The position numbers and the translations under genes are program-made. The notes below the pieces were generated by a model, which was given only the letters and a program-made list of their open reading frames with translations, searched no databases and had not been told where the DNA came from. Below, one piece after another: positions 43,490 through 52,203 of a stretch of 64,000 nucleotides of DNA (positions are counted from its first letter, which is position 1; each line of letters opens with the position of its first letter). Where the stretch lies: positions 378,501-442,500 of the forward strand of contig NZ_CP050063.1 in the NCBI RefSeq assembly GCF_011604685.1, in the 5' to 3' direction. The DNA is from Spirosoma aureum (GTDB lineage Bacteria; Bacteroidota; Bacteroidia; Cytophagales; Spirosomataceae).

Positions 43490-44428
43490 ATGGAAACGCT
43501 CATAAACGGACTTCACCACGTTACAACGCTTGCAGGCGATACACAGAAAAATGTTGATTATTATACAGATATTCTGGGGCTTCGGTTGGTAAAGAAGACG
43601 GTCAACTTTGATGCTCCGGATGTGTATCATTTATATTATGGTAACGAGACTGGTTCGCCTGGAACGATACTAACCTTTTTCCCGTATGGCAATTTACCAC
43701 GCGGTCGGAAGGGAGTTGGCCAGTTGACCTACACAGCCTTTTCGGCACCAATCGCATCACTACGTTTCTGGATGGACCGGTTGCATGAACGTAACATTCC
43801 ATATGCTGGTCCGTACAAACGTTTTTCGGAAACCTATCTGCGCTTCGAAGATTTTGATGGAATGGGAATTGAACTAGTCTTTAATGACGATGATCAACGC
43901 CCTGGTTGGGACAACGGTCGAATTCCGGCTGAGTTTGCTGTGCGTGGTTTTCATACCGTCACCCTGAACGAATCAAATCCAGATCGTACCATAAAACTGC
44001 TGACCGAAAATCTACAGCATACACTGGTAGGGGAGGAGGAAGGCCGTTTCCGGTTTAAAGCTGCGAATGGCGGTTCAGGAAACTACGTAGATGTCCTGCA
44101 TTCTCCTACTGATGTGCGGTCGTTACAGGGCGCAGGTTCGGTGCACCATGTGGCTTTCTCGACCGATTCCGATGAAACGCAACTGATCCTTCAGGAGCAA
44201 TTGCTGACTGCTGGCTATCACGTCACCCCTGTGCAGGACCGTAACTATTTTAACAGCATTTACTTCCGTGAGCCAGGTGGTATTCTTTTCGAAGTAGCCA
44301 CTAACCCTCCTGGATTTGCCGTCGATGAACCCGTTTCTGAACTGGGAACAAACCTTAAATTACCCGCTCAATACGAACCTCGTCGGGCAGCGCTGGAAGC
44401 TGAATTACCGAAGATTATCGTCAAATAA
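43490..44428 (+). CDS. VOC-family ring-cleaving dioxygenase
   Basis: The 312-residue protein contains two vicinal-oxygen-chelate halves: LHHVTTLAGDTQKNVDYYTDILGLRLVKK at the N terminus and SVHHVAFSTDSDETQL plus GGILFEVATNPPGF in the second half, giving metal-ligand His and Glu positions. The layout matches the MhqE/MhqO/YkcA type proteins induced by quinones in Bacillus subtilis. The next gene is a carboxylesterase-type hydrolase as in the mhqED operon. The likely role is detoxification of hydroquinone-like compounds (inference from family). Confidence 0.88.
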   Translation: METLINGLHHVTTLAGDTQKNVDYYTDILGLRLVKKTVNFDAPDVYHLYYGNETGSPGTILTFFPYGNLPRGRKGVGQLTYTAFSAPIASLRFWMDRLHERNIPYAGPYKRFSETYLRFEDFDGMGIELVFNDDDQRPGWDNGRIPAEFAVRGFHTVTLNESNPDRTIKLLTENLQHTLVGEEEGRFRFKAANGGSGNYVDVLHSPTDVRSLQGAGSVHHVAFSTDSDETQLILQEQLLTAGYHVTPVQDRNYFNSIYFREPGGILFEVATNPPGFAVDEPVSELGTNLKLPAQYEPRRAALEAELPKIIVK

Positions 44429-44529
44429 ATTGATGAATGCGGAGTCTAAAAGACACACGTGTTTTACACAGTAATGGCTCTGTGTCCTTTTGGCTCCGCG
44501 TTTAAAATAACCTTTGCATTTACACGGTT

Positions 44530-45159
44530 ATGATTCACAACCCGAATAACATCCGAACTGCCGGTAAGCCGCTCGAAGAAGCATCGAAAGTGATGATCAT
44601 GGTTCACGGTCGGGGCGGATCAGCGAGTGATATTCTGTCGTTATCTCAATACATTAATGATAAGGATTTCGCTTTTATCGCGCCCGAAGCTCAGGGTAAC
44701 ACCTGGTATCCTTATTCATTTTTGAGGCCAGTTCAGGAAAACGAACCCTATCTGTCATCAGGTCTCGAAGTGTTGGCTAGCCTGCGCGGTCGGTTACAGG
44801 CTGACTTTAATTTTAAGCTACCTCAGATTTACTGGCTTGGTTTTTCGCAGGGTGCCTGTCTGATGCTGGAGTTCGTAGCTCGCAACGCTACCGAGTATGG
44901 TGGTGTATTTGGTCTAAGTGGCGGACTGATCGGTCCCGATGAAACGCCACGGCAGTATGAGGGGTCTTTTGGGAATACACCGATTTTTTTAGGCTGTAGT
45001 GATCGAGATGCTCATATACCAAAAGAGCGTGTTCTGGAATCAGAGCGCGTATTTCAACAGTTGGGAGCTAGTGTTACGGCAAAATTGTATCCAAATTTTC
45101 CACACACAATTAACGAAGATGAGCTAAAGATTGTTAATTTGCTGATAGCCGACAGTTAA
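44530..45159 (+). CDS. Carboxylesterase/phospholipase-type alpha/beta hydrolase
   Basis: This 209-residue alpha/beta hydrolase has the VMIMVHGRGGSASDILSL oxyanion loop, the nucleophile elbow GFSQGACLMLEF with catalytic Ser, the CSDRDAHIPKERV segment with the Asp and NFPHTINEDE with the His. It matches the small carboxylesterases of the YpfH/MhqD type. It follows the ring-cleaving dioxygenase by 101 bp on the same strand, a pairing like mhqE-mhqD. The actual substrate is not known. Confidence 0.9.
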   Translation: MIHNPNNIRTAGKPLEEASKVMIMVHGRGGSASDILSLSQYINDKDFAFIAPEAQGNTWYPYSFLRPVQENEPYLSSGLEVLASLRGRLQADFNFKLPQIYWLGFSQGACLMLEFVARNATEYGGVFGLSGGLIGPDETPRQYEGSFGNTPIFLGCSDRDAHIPKERVLESERVFQQLGASVTAKLYPNFPHTINEDELKIVNLLIADS

Positions 45160-45189
45160 TCGTCCGGCCAACATTTAACAAATTTGCCT

Positions 45190-45486
45190 ATGAGCCAGTA
45201 TATGGTTGAATTTGACCTTCCGGCTGTTATGGATGATGGGTTCACAAACCGGATTCCTGCCCAACGGCTCAAAGTGGAGGAATTGATGGAAAAAGGCTTC
45301 CTGCTCTCTTATTCACTTTCAGTAGATCGCCAGAAATTATGGTGCATCTTCAAAGCCGATTCGGAGCTGGAAGTTATGGAGTCAATCTCGGAGTTTCCAC
45401 TTATAAAATATATGACGCCGATGATCACTGAATTGATGTTTCACAATATGGTGGCCGCCCGAATTCCATTGTTCTCATTGAACTAA
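45190..45486 (+). CDS. Muconolactone-delta-isomerase-like protein
   Basis: The 98-residue protein from ATG 45190 has the muconolactone-isomerase-like ferredoxin fold: MSQYMVEFDLP, IPAQRLKVEELMEKGFLLSYSLSVDRQKLWCIFKADSELEVMES, and a final LIKYMTPMITEL helix. Family enzymes isomerise muconolactone in aromatic-ring catabolism, but many homologues have unknown roles. It follows the esterase gene by 30 bp and may belong to the same detoxification unit. A terminator follows. Confidence 0.75.
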   Translation: MSQYMVEFDLPAVMDDGFTNRIPAQRLKVEELMEKGFLLSYSLSVDRQKLWCIFKADSELEVMESISEFPLIKYMTPMITELMFHNMVAARIPLFSLN

Positions 45487-45494
45487 ACGAATTG

Positions 45495-45519
45495 AAAACC
45501 CTTCCTTACGAAGGGTTTT
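45495..45519 (+). terminator. Terminator of the dioxygenase-esterase-isomerase unit
   Basis: Arms aaaacccttc (45495-45504) and gaagggtttt (45510-45519) are perfect 10-bp complements with a 5-base loop and a following T run. It lies 9 bp after the gene's stop. Confidence 0.8.
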
Positions 45520-45537
45520 TTCTTGTCCTGTAAATTG

Positions 45538-45545
45538 TACTTTTG
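45538..45545 (+). promoter_or_regulatory. Probable -7 promoter box for the barstar-family gene
   Basis: TACTTTTG matches TAnnTTTG and implies a leader of about 125 bases, which contains the parS-like palindrome at 45622-45637. No -33 motif at the right spacing was found. Confidence 0.4.
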
Positions 45546-45621
45546 CAGGCATCATTTACCCAAATATGCATAAGTAACCGGGTTTTAACTGGTTACATAA
45601 TTTTATAACTGTTTGATTATC

Positions 45622-45637
45622 AGTTCCACGTGGAAAC
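45622..45637. other. parS-like ParB-binding palindrome
   Basis: The sequence agttccacgtggaaac holds a perfect 12-bp palindrome, ttccacgtggaa (45624-45635). It agrees with 13 of 16 positions of the known parS form tgttccacgtggaaca. It lies in the leader of the barstar-family gene. One of two such sites in the window. Confidence 0.55.
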
Positions 45638-45679
45638 ATTTTTTTATGTGTAGTTGAACTGCCAATTTATAAGAAACAC

Positions 45680-46129
45680 ATGACTCCCAACATACTTATT
45701 TGTCAGTCTGAACGCGAGCTTGAAACCCTGTTCGCGACTGATTTTATAGCTCATATCGATGGCAAAAAGACGCAGACACTTCGTCTATTTTACGAGGAAA
45801 TTGCCGACCTTCTAGAGATCCCAGACTTCGGTTTTAACCTGGATGCGCTCAACGATTCGCTCAACGATTTGCAGTGGCTGGAAGATGAACGGATCGTTAT
45901 TTACGTAACCAGCACGAATGAGTTTATCAGTAAAGAACGCGACCCAGCAAAATTAGGCAGTGTGTTAAGTATTCTGGATGCTACCGCCGAAGACTGGAAA
46001 TGGGTCGATGACGACGATGAAATAACCGAGAAAAAGGAAATAGTTATTGTCTTCGAAGACAGTAGTCGAATCAGGAAGCTGCTGGATCAGGAAAGTATTG
46101 ACTATAAGCAAATGTCAGAGTTGAAATAA
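45680..46129 (+). CDS. Barstar-family protein
   Basis: The 149-residue protein has the barstar layout: ILICQSERELETLF, DGKKTQTLRLFYEEIADLLEIPDFGFNLDALNDSLNDLQWLEDERIVIY with the family's asparagine/leucine helix, and acidic residues that in barstar contact barnase. Its C-terminal half is longer than barstar itself (about 90 residues) and ends in an acidic helix. There is no adjacent ribonuclease gene, so it is either an orphan inhibitor or acts on another target. Confidence 0.8.
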   Translation: MTPNILICQSERELETLFATDFIAHIDGKKTQTLRLFYEEIADLLEIPDFGFNLDALNDSLNDLQWLEDERIVIYVTSTNEFISKERDPAKLGSVLSILDATAEDWKWVDDDDEITEKKEIVIVFEDSSRIRKLLDQESIDYKQMSELK

Positions 46130-46174
46130 CTTATTAACGCAACAAATTTTGAAAACCTGCTGTTACACTAGTAT

Positions 46175-46203
46175 GCCGCCGGAATACCCTTCCAGCGGCT
46201 TTT
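46175..46203 (+). terminator. Terminator of the barstar-family gene
   Basis: Arms gccgccgg (46175-46182) and ccagcggc (46192-46199) pair over 8 bp with one mismatch, followed by four T. It lies 46 bp after the stop. Confidence 0.5.
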
Positions 46204-46233
46204 CGTGTTTGCTCATTCCAACCTGAACGTCGC

Positions 46234-49200
46234 TTGAAACCAGAAGATTTGCTCGGCCTGTATGCCGACGATAGTTATATAAAACTACTAGCCGAACCCT
46301 TTAGTCACAAGCCTACAAGTGAGCCGCAACGCTTACAGATCAAAGGGATGGCAGGGAGTCTGGATGCCGTATTAGCCTCATCCATCTATAAATCGGTTGG
46401 TGGTAATCACCTGTATATCCTGACTGACCGGGATGAAGCCGCTTATTTTTTCAACGATTTGCAAAATCTGCTTGGTCGTGAAGTGTTGCTATTCCCGATG
46501 TCCTATAAGAAGCCCTATCAATACGAAGAGGTTGAGAATGCGAATGTATTGATGCGGGCTGAAGTCTTGAATAAGCTCAATCCGGCTCCGAAGGATGGAC
46601 TATTGATGGTGACGTATCCAGAAGCTTTGTCAGAAAAAGTTATTAACAAGCGATCGTTGCAGGCCAACACACTAACCATCCGGGTAGGAGAGAAACTGGA
46701 TACCAATTTTGTTGCAGAACTGCTTAACGATTACGAGTTTGAAAAAACAGACTTTGTCTATGAAGCTGGGCAGTTTTCCGTGCGGGGGGGTATCATCGAT
46801 GTGTTTTCATTTGCCAGCGAGTTCCCGTTTAGGATCGATCTGTTCGACGACGAGGTCGAAAGTATCCGCAAATTCAATCCAGAATCCCAGCTTTCGACCG
46901 ATCCCGTCGATTTCATCAATATTATTCCCAATATTCAGACAAAGCTCACTCAGGAAACCCGCGAGCCATTTTTCGATTTCCTGCCCGAGGGCACGACCAT
47001 CTGGGCAAAGGATGTTGAATTTACGCTCGAAATCATCGAGAAATGCTACGAAAAAGCTGAACAGAGTTTCGCTACAGTTCTGGCAAACAGCGGAGGAATT
47101 CAGATCGTAGCTGATCCTGGCGACCTGTTTGAAACCCGCCGAACATTTTTAAACGAGTTAAAAACGTTCCGCACGGTCGAGTTTGGCCGCAAATTCTATT
47201 TTAAAACCGAAAGCAGACAGCAGTATAGCTCCAAACCACAACCGTCGTTTAACAAAGATTTTAAACGATTGGTCGATGTTTTGGGCGAAAATCAGTCGAA
47301 AGGTTTTACCAATATCATTGCGGCCGAATCATTCAAACAACTCGACCGCCTTCGGACCATTTTTGAGGAACTTGATCCATTCGTAAAATTTCAGCCAATG
47401 AACGTTGGTTTGCGCGAGGGATTTATTGATGAGGCCCTTAAAATAGCGTGCTTCACCGACCACCAGATTTTTGATCGTTATTACAAATACCGTGTTCAGG
47501 ATAAGTTTTCGAAGTCAAAGGCGCTAACTCTCCGCGAATTAAAGACACTTCAGCCAGGCGATTACGTTACCCACGTCGATCATGGTATTGGCCGTTTTGC
47601 TGGATTAGAGAAAGTAGACCATGCCGGGAATGAGCAGGAAGCGATTCGGCTCATTTATCGCGACAATGACATTCTGCTGGTCAGTATCCACAGTTTGCAT
47701 AAGATTGCGAAGTACAGCGGCAAGGAAGGCGGCCCGCCAACCATGAGTAAACTGGGTTCGCAGGAGTGGGAACAGAAAAAATCACGTGTCCGAAAGCAGG
47801 TAAAAGATATTGCCCGCGAGCTCATTGCCCTTTACGCCAAACGTAGAACCGCACCCGGTTATGCCTACAGCCGGGATAGTTTCTTGCAGGCTGAACTTGA
47901 ATCGTCGTTCCTGTACGAAGACACGCCCGATCAGGCCAAAGCGACTAACGACGTTAAAGACGATATGGAACAGCCACACCCAATGGATCGGCTGGTCTGT
48001 GGTGATGTTGGATTCGGCAAGACAGAAATTGCGATCAGAGCGGCTTTCAAAGCAGTTACGGATAATAAACAGGTAGCTGTGCTTGTGCCTACAACCATTC
48101 TGGCCATGCAGCACTTCAAGACGTTTAGTGAGCGAATGGCCGATTTCCCGGTTAAAATTGATTACATCAACCGATTCCGAACAGCTGCTCAAACGAAAGA
48201 AATTCTGAAAGGTGTCAGCTCAGGAGAGATCGGTATTCTCATTGGAACTCATCGAATTGTCAATAAAGACATCAAATTCAAGGATTTAGGGCTTTTAGTG
48301 ATTGATGAAGAGCAGAAATTTGGGGTTAAAACCAAAGATCGGCTGAAAGAAATGCGGGTTGAAGTAGACGTATTAACACTTACAGCTACCCCAATTCCGC
48401 GCACGCTCCATTTTTCGCTCATGGGTGCCCGCGACCTCTCGGTCATTGCTACGCCCCCGCCCAACCGCCAGCCGGTTACGACAGAGGTACATCCATTTAA
48501 TGAAACCATTATCCGTGATGCAATCAGCTATGAAATTCGGCGTGGTGGCCAGGTTTTCTTTGTGCATAATCGAGTTAACGACATCGAATCGATTGGGAAC
48601 CTGATTCTGCGACTCGTTCCCGAAGCGCGTATCGGTGTAGCTCATGGTCAGATGGACGGCGATAAGCTGGAACGGGTTATGACACGATTTATTGAAGGCG
48701 ATTACGATGTATTAGTATCCACCAATATTATTGAGTCGGGTCTGGATATTTCGAACGCTAATACAATTCTGATCAACAATGCACATTACTTTGGCTTATC
48801 AGATCTCCACCAGATGCGCGGTAGGGTAGGGCGGTCGAACCGGAAAGCATTTTGTTACCTGCTTACACCCCCGCCCTCCGTTATGACGTCAGATGCCCGA
48901 AAACGACTTCAGACACTTGAAGATTTTTCTGATCTGGGCGAAGGGTTCAAAATTGCCATGCGCGACCTCGACATTCGGGGTGCCGGAAATTTGCTGGGCG
49001 CCGAGCAAAGTGGCTTTGTGAACGATCTCGGTTTTGAGATGTATCATAAAATATTGGATGAAGCCGTTCAGGAACTGCGCGAAAATGAATTTAAAGATCT
49101 GTTTGAGACGAAGCCTGGCGACTTGAAGCTGGCCTTGCCTGACACCGTCATTGAAACTGACTTACAAGTCGTTATTCCAGAGCGGTATGTCTCCAATATT

Positions 49201-49587
49201 TCTGAGCGACTGGCTCTTTATACCCGGTTAGATAGTATCCAGAACACCGAAGAATTGCAGGCATTTCATCAGGAAGTCCTCGATCGCTTCGGTCCAATGC
49301 CGGAAGAGGTCGAAAATCTTATTAAAATGGTTAACGTTCGCTGGAAAGCCGAACGGTTGTACCTTGAAAAACTGACGCTTAAGAATAATATCCTTAAAGG
49401 CTACTTCGTTTCTAACGGGAATGATGACTTCTTCAAATCCGATCAGTTTGGCAAGGTAATTGAATACATTAAACGAAATCCAGCCCACTGTTCGTTGAAG
49501 GAATCGAAAAACCGCCTTGTTTTCACGCACAACAACGTATACTCTGTTGAGCAGCTCAATGAAATAATGGGGAATTTAACAAGTTAA
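46234..49587 (+). CDS. mfd: Transcription-repair coupling factor
   Basis: Mfd removes stalled RNA polymerase at lesions and recruits UvrA. The 1117-residue protein has the N-terminal UvrB-like domains, the RNA-polymerase-interacting CarD-like domain (LQPGDYVTHVDHGIGRFAGLEK, about residue 440), and the RecG-like translocase with Walker A GDVGFGKTEIAIRA, VIDEEQKFG and LTATPIPRT; the C-terminal TRCF domain follows. The likely start is the TTG at 46234, since no ATG precedes it in frame and the next ones cut into the domain. The stop is followed by about 100 bp to gldJ. Confidence 0.94.
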   Translation: MKPEDLLGLYADDSYIKLLAEPFSHKPTSEPQRLQIKGMAGSLDAVLASSIYKSVGGNHLYILTDRDEAAYFFNDLQNLLGREVLLFPMSYKKPYQYEEVENANVLMRAEVLNKLNPAPKDGLLMVTYPEALSEKVINKRSLQANTLTIRVGEKLDTNFVAELLNDYEFEKTDFVYEAGQFSVRGGIIDVFSFASEFPFRIDLFDDEVESIRKFNPESQLSTDPVDFINIIPNIQTKLTQETREPFFDFLPEGTTIWAKDVEFTLEIIEKCYEKAEQSFATVLANSGGIQIVADPGDLFETRRTFLNELKTFRTVEFGRKFYFKTESRQQYSSKPQPSFNKDFKRLVDVLGENQSKGFTNIIAAESFKQLDRLRTIFEELDPFVKFQPMNVGLREGFIDEALKIACFTDHQIFDRYYKYRVQDKFSKSKALTLRELKTLQPGDYVTHVDHGIGRFAGLEKVDHAGNEQEAIRLIYRDNDILLVSIHSLHKIAKYSGKEGGPPTMSKLGSQEWEQKKSRVRKQVKDIARELIALYAKRRTAPGYAYSRDSFLQAELESSFLYEDTPDQAKATNDVKDDMEQPHPMDRLVCGDVGFGKTEIAIRAAFKAVTDNKQVAVLVPTTILAMQHFKTFSERMADFPVKIDYINRFRTAAQTKEILKGVSSGEIGILIGTHRIVNKDIKFKDLGLLVIDEEQKFGVKTKDRLKEMRVEVDVLTLTATPIPRTLHFSLMGARDLSVIATPPPNRQPVTTEVHPFNETIIRDAISYEIRRGGQVFFVHNRVNDIESIGNLILRLVPEARIGVAHGQMDGDKLERVMTRFIEGDYDVLVSTNIIESGLDISNANTILINNAHYFGLSDLHQMRGRVGRSNRKAFCYLLTPPPSVMTSDARKRLQTLEDFSDLGEGFKIAMRDLDIRGAGNLLGAEQSGFVNDLGFEMYHKILDEAVQELRENEFKDLFETKPGDLKLALPDTVIETDLQVVIPERYVSNISERLALYTRLDSIQNTEELQAFHQEVLDRFGPMPEEVENLIKMVNVRWKAERLYLEKLTLKNNILKGYFVSNGNDDFFKSDQFGKVIEYIKRNPAHCSLKESKNRLVFTHNNVYSVEQLNEIMGNLTS

Positions 49588-49686
49588 TAGTAGCATAAGA
49601 GAGAGGGAAGATGAGATAAAAGACCTATAATCAATCAAATAATCCGAAAGTCTTTTATTGTGTATCTTAAATCCTTTATCTTAAAT

Positions 49687-49694
49687 TATTTTTG
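49687..49694 (+). promoter_or_regulatory. Probable -7 promoter box for gldJ
   Basis: TATTTTTG matches TAnnTTTG and lies 28 bp before the ATG at 49722. A -33 element at the usual spacing is not obvious. Confidence 0.4.
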
Positions 49695-49721
49695 CACCTA
49701 CGTTTTACACAAAATAGAGCA

Positions 49722-50981
49722 ATGATTCAAAAGTATCACCTGCAACGAGTGGCTTATGTGCTGCTGGCAATGGCGGCCCTTGCATCTTGTAAGTCCAAGC
49801 ACCCAACCAGCGTGCAGCCAGGGAAGAAGAGTACGGCGACGGGGATTGCTTACAACCAGAAAGACGGTTTTCAGGTAAAGAAATTTGCGGGACAGAAAGC
49901 TGGTCCAAACCTCGTTTTTGTTGAAGGTGGCCGGTTCACAATGGGTGCTCTCGAAGAAGATGTAATGAATAGCCGCGATAACCGTGAGCGCACAGTGTCG
50001 ATCCAGTCTTTTTATATGGATGAGACCGAGATCGCAAACGTTCACTATCTCGAATATTTGAACGCAATCACACGCGATTCTTCGGAAGAAGTAGTAAAAG
50101 CAGCATTGCCTGATACAACTGTTTGGGCAAACCCGCTTTCGTTCAACGATTCTTACGTTACCCAATATCTTCGTTATCCGGCTTTCCGGTATTACCCGGT
50201 TGTGGGTGTGTCGTGGGTACAGGCTAGTGATTATGCTGTTTGGCGCTCGAATGCTGTCAATAACGAACTGGCAAAAGGAGGGACCAAGAAAAAAGGGGGC
50301 GGTTTCTCGCTAAAACGTAAATCGAAAAAAGAAGCAGAACCTGCTCTTGCTGAAGCAACGACATCGACAGCTCCGCCAAAACCAAGCCTGGAAAGTGGCA
50401 TGGTGCTGCCCGATTATCGACTACCAACCGAAGCCGAATGGGAATATGCTGCCAAAGCCCTGATTGGAACGCAATACATGGACGAGAATCAAATTAATCA
50501 GCGGATTTATCCCTGGGATGGTTCTTCGGTTCGGAATCCAAAGAAAGGCCGCAAACAGGGGCAGATGCTGGCGAACTTCAAGCGTGGACGCGGTGACTAT
50601 GCCGGTATTGCTGGGCGTTCCAATGATGGTGCTATTATCACAGCGGAGATTTATTCTTATCCAGCCAATGATTTTGGTCTCTACAACATGGCAGGTAACG
50701 TAAATGAATGGGTGTATGACGTTTATCGTCCGCTGTCTTATCAGGACGTAAATGACCTGAATCCAATTCGCCGGAATGGTTATATGGATGATGCCAAGAA
50801 TTACGACTCCAAGAATAAGCAGTCGCTGATTGACGATAAGCTTAGAGTTTATAAAGGCGGTTCCTGGAACGACGTAGCTTACTGGTTATCACCAGGTACT
50901 CGCCGATTCCTGGATCAGGATTCAGCTACTGCAATGATTGGTTTCCGCTGCGCTATGATCGGTGTTGGCCGTAATAAATAG
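49722..50981 (+). CDS. gldJ: Gliding-motility lipoprotein GldJ (SUMF1-type domain)
   Basis: The 419-residue protein from ATG 49722 has a lipobox ALASC. A short linker precedes FAGQKAGPNLVFVEGGRFTMGALEED, followed by the SUMF1/formylglycine-generating-enzyme fold (SFYMDETEIANVHYLEYL, YPVVGVSWVQASDYAVWRS, YRLPTEAEWEYAAKA, GLYNMAGNVNEWVYDVYRP, GGSWND). This arrangement matches GldJ rather than GldK. GldJ is a structural lipoprotein that stabilises the GldKLMN type IX secretion/gliding apparatus. A low-complexity Lys-rich insert lies near residue 190. A terminator follows at 51006. Confidence 0.88.
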   Translation: MIQKYHLQRVAYVLLAMAALASCKSKHPTSVQPGKKSTATGIAYNQKDGFQVKKFAGQKAGPNLVFVEGGRFTMGALEEDVMNSRDNRERTVSIQSFYMDETEIANVHYLEYLNAITRDSSEEVVKAALPDTTVWANPLSFNDSYVTQYLRYPAFRYYPVVGVSWVQASDYAVWRSNAVNNELAKGGTKKKGGGFSLKRKSKKEAEPALAEATTSTAPPKPSLESGMVLPDYRLPTEAEWEYAAKALIGTQYMDENQINQRIYPWDGSSVRNPKKGRKQGQMLANFKRGRGDYAGIAGRSNDGAIITAEIYSYPANDFGLYNMAGNVNEWVYDVYRPLSYQDVNDLNPIRRNGYMDDAKNYDSKNKQSLIDDKLRVYKGGSWNDVAYWLSPGTRRFLDQDSATAMIGFRCAMIGVGRNK

Positions 50982-51005
50982 ACACACAACTTACTAAATA
51001 GTAAG

Positions 51006-51037
51006 GCGGTCATTCAGCAATGGATGGCCGCTTTTTT
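51006..51037 (+). terminator. Terminator of gldJ
   Basis: The arms gcggtcat (51006-51013) and atggccgc (51024-51031) pair over 8 bp with one G-T wobble, and six T follow. It lies 25 bp after the gldJ stop. Confidence 0.7.
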
Positions 51038-51065
51038 GTTGATAGGGCCCAAGAAACAGTTCTAG

Positions 51066-51773
51066 TTAACGCGTCGTAGCAAGTGTCAATACGCCAACTG
51101 ATTTACACCCAGCCCGTAACAACTCAATTGCACAGGCTTCAATAGTCGATCCCGTCGTTAATACATCGTCGACTATAACGATATTTTTCCCTTCAATTTC
51201 TTCTGGATTTGGTACGGCAAATACCGTTTTTACGTTTTCCCACCGTTCCAGGCGATTTTTCCGGGTTTGTGATTCTTTAAACCGTTTCCGAATAAGTATA
51301 TCGGTTCTGGCAGGAACGTTAAGTGCTTCAGAAAGTCCTTCGGCAATCCAATCGGCCTGATTATAACCCCGTTGTTGTAAGCGACGCTTATGCAACGGAA
51401 CGCCAATTATTACGTCTATTTCTTTTATCAGTTCACTTTCCGATTTGAGTTGATAACCGTACCAGCCAGCTATTTCCTTTGCAGCTTCTTTTTGGCCTTT
51501 ATATTTAATCTGATGGATTAGTTTTTGTACTGTACCAGCCTTTGCGTAGTGGATGAAAGATGCCACAAAATGAATGGGGACTTTTCCGGCGAACTTATTG
51601 AGAAGATTTTGGTCATAAGGCTGACGATGTTGATTTGTTTCCGGTAAATTAATCCGGCAATGCGTACAAAGTAACTTTTCGTGATCACCCAAAGACCGGC
51701 TACAACCGAGACATAGCACAGGAAAAAGTAGGTCCGTAAAGTCAGCTACAAGTGTTCGAATAAACCGAAACAT
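51066..51773 (-). CDS. comF: ComF-family protein (phosphoribosyltransferase-like)
   Basis: The 235-residue protein has the N-terminal zinc-type cysteines CLGCSRSL...CTHC and the C-terminal PRTase fold with IIGVPLHKRRLQQRGYNQADWIAEGLS and the PRPP-binding-like IVDDVLTTGSTIEACAIELL. ComF proteins help natural DNA uptake; the Gram-negative homologues are often called GntX. It is divergent from the next gene and lies after gldJ on the opposite strand. Confidence 0.92.
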   Translation of the reverse strand: MFRFIRTLVADFTDLLFPVLCLGCSRSLGDHEKLLCTHCRINLPETNQHRQPYDQNLLNKFAGKVPIHFVASFIHYAKAGTVQKLIHQIKYKGQKEAAKEIAGWYGYQLKSESELIKEIDVIIGVPLHKRRLQQRGYNQADWIAEGLSEALNVPARTDILIRKRFKESQTRKNRLERWENVKTVFAVPNPEEIEGKNIVIVDDVLTTGSTIEACAIELLRAGCKSVGVLTLATTR

Positions 51774-51839
51774 GGTGATTGTTCGTTAGTTAAAAGAAAT
51801 CGTTGTAAATTAGAGAGAACAATAACTGCCTGAATTGTT

Positions 51840-52184
51840 GTGGATATAAAAAACATAGATGAGGCCTGGAATGAACTGCTTAACCAACTCGAAAATTTGG
51901 TTGGCAAGCGCCCTGTTGACCTCAACGCCGTCCTGTTTTTGATTGGCGTACAAGAACTGGGGAAGGGGCCCCGACGATTTTCGAAAGAAGTAAAACAGGA
52001 CTTAATGCACATTGCTGTTTGTCGGGTATTGAGCCAGTCAGGTTATTATTCCTTCGAGGGTTATGACAAAGATGGCTGGCCACAATGGACATTAATGAAG
52101 CCAATTCCGCATGCTGATTTATTAACGCAAGAGATTTTTTTGAAAGAACATGTAATTTCCTACTTCCAGTCTGAATTAGTTTAA
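51840..52184 (+). CDS. Conserved hypothetical protein
   Basis: The 114-residue open frame starts at a GTG and looks real: it has a hydrophobic-helix pattern (IDEAWNELLNQLENLVGK, VDLNAVLFLIGVQELGKGPRRFSKEVKQDLMHIAVCRVLSQ) and a conserved-looking WPQWTLMKPIPHADLLTQE end. I do not recognise a family. It precedes the DUF4175 gene by 19 bp on the same strand, so the two are probably co-transcribed. A TGTGGATAT one mismatch from a DnaA box overlaps its start codon. Confidence 0.65.
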   Translation: MDIKNIDEAWNELLNQLENLVGKRPVDLNAVLFLIGVQELGKGPRRFSKEVKQDLMHIAVCRVLSQSGYYSFEGYDKDGWPQWTLMKPIPHADLLTQEIFLKEHVISYFQSELV

Positions 52185-52203
52185 CCGCTCAACCTGAATA
52201 CCT

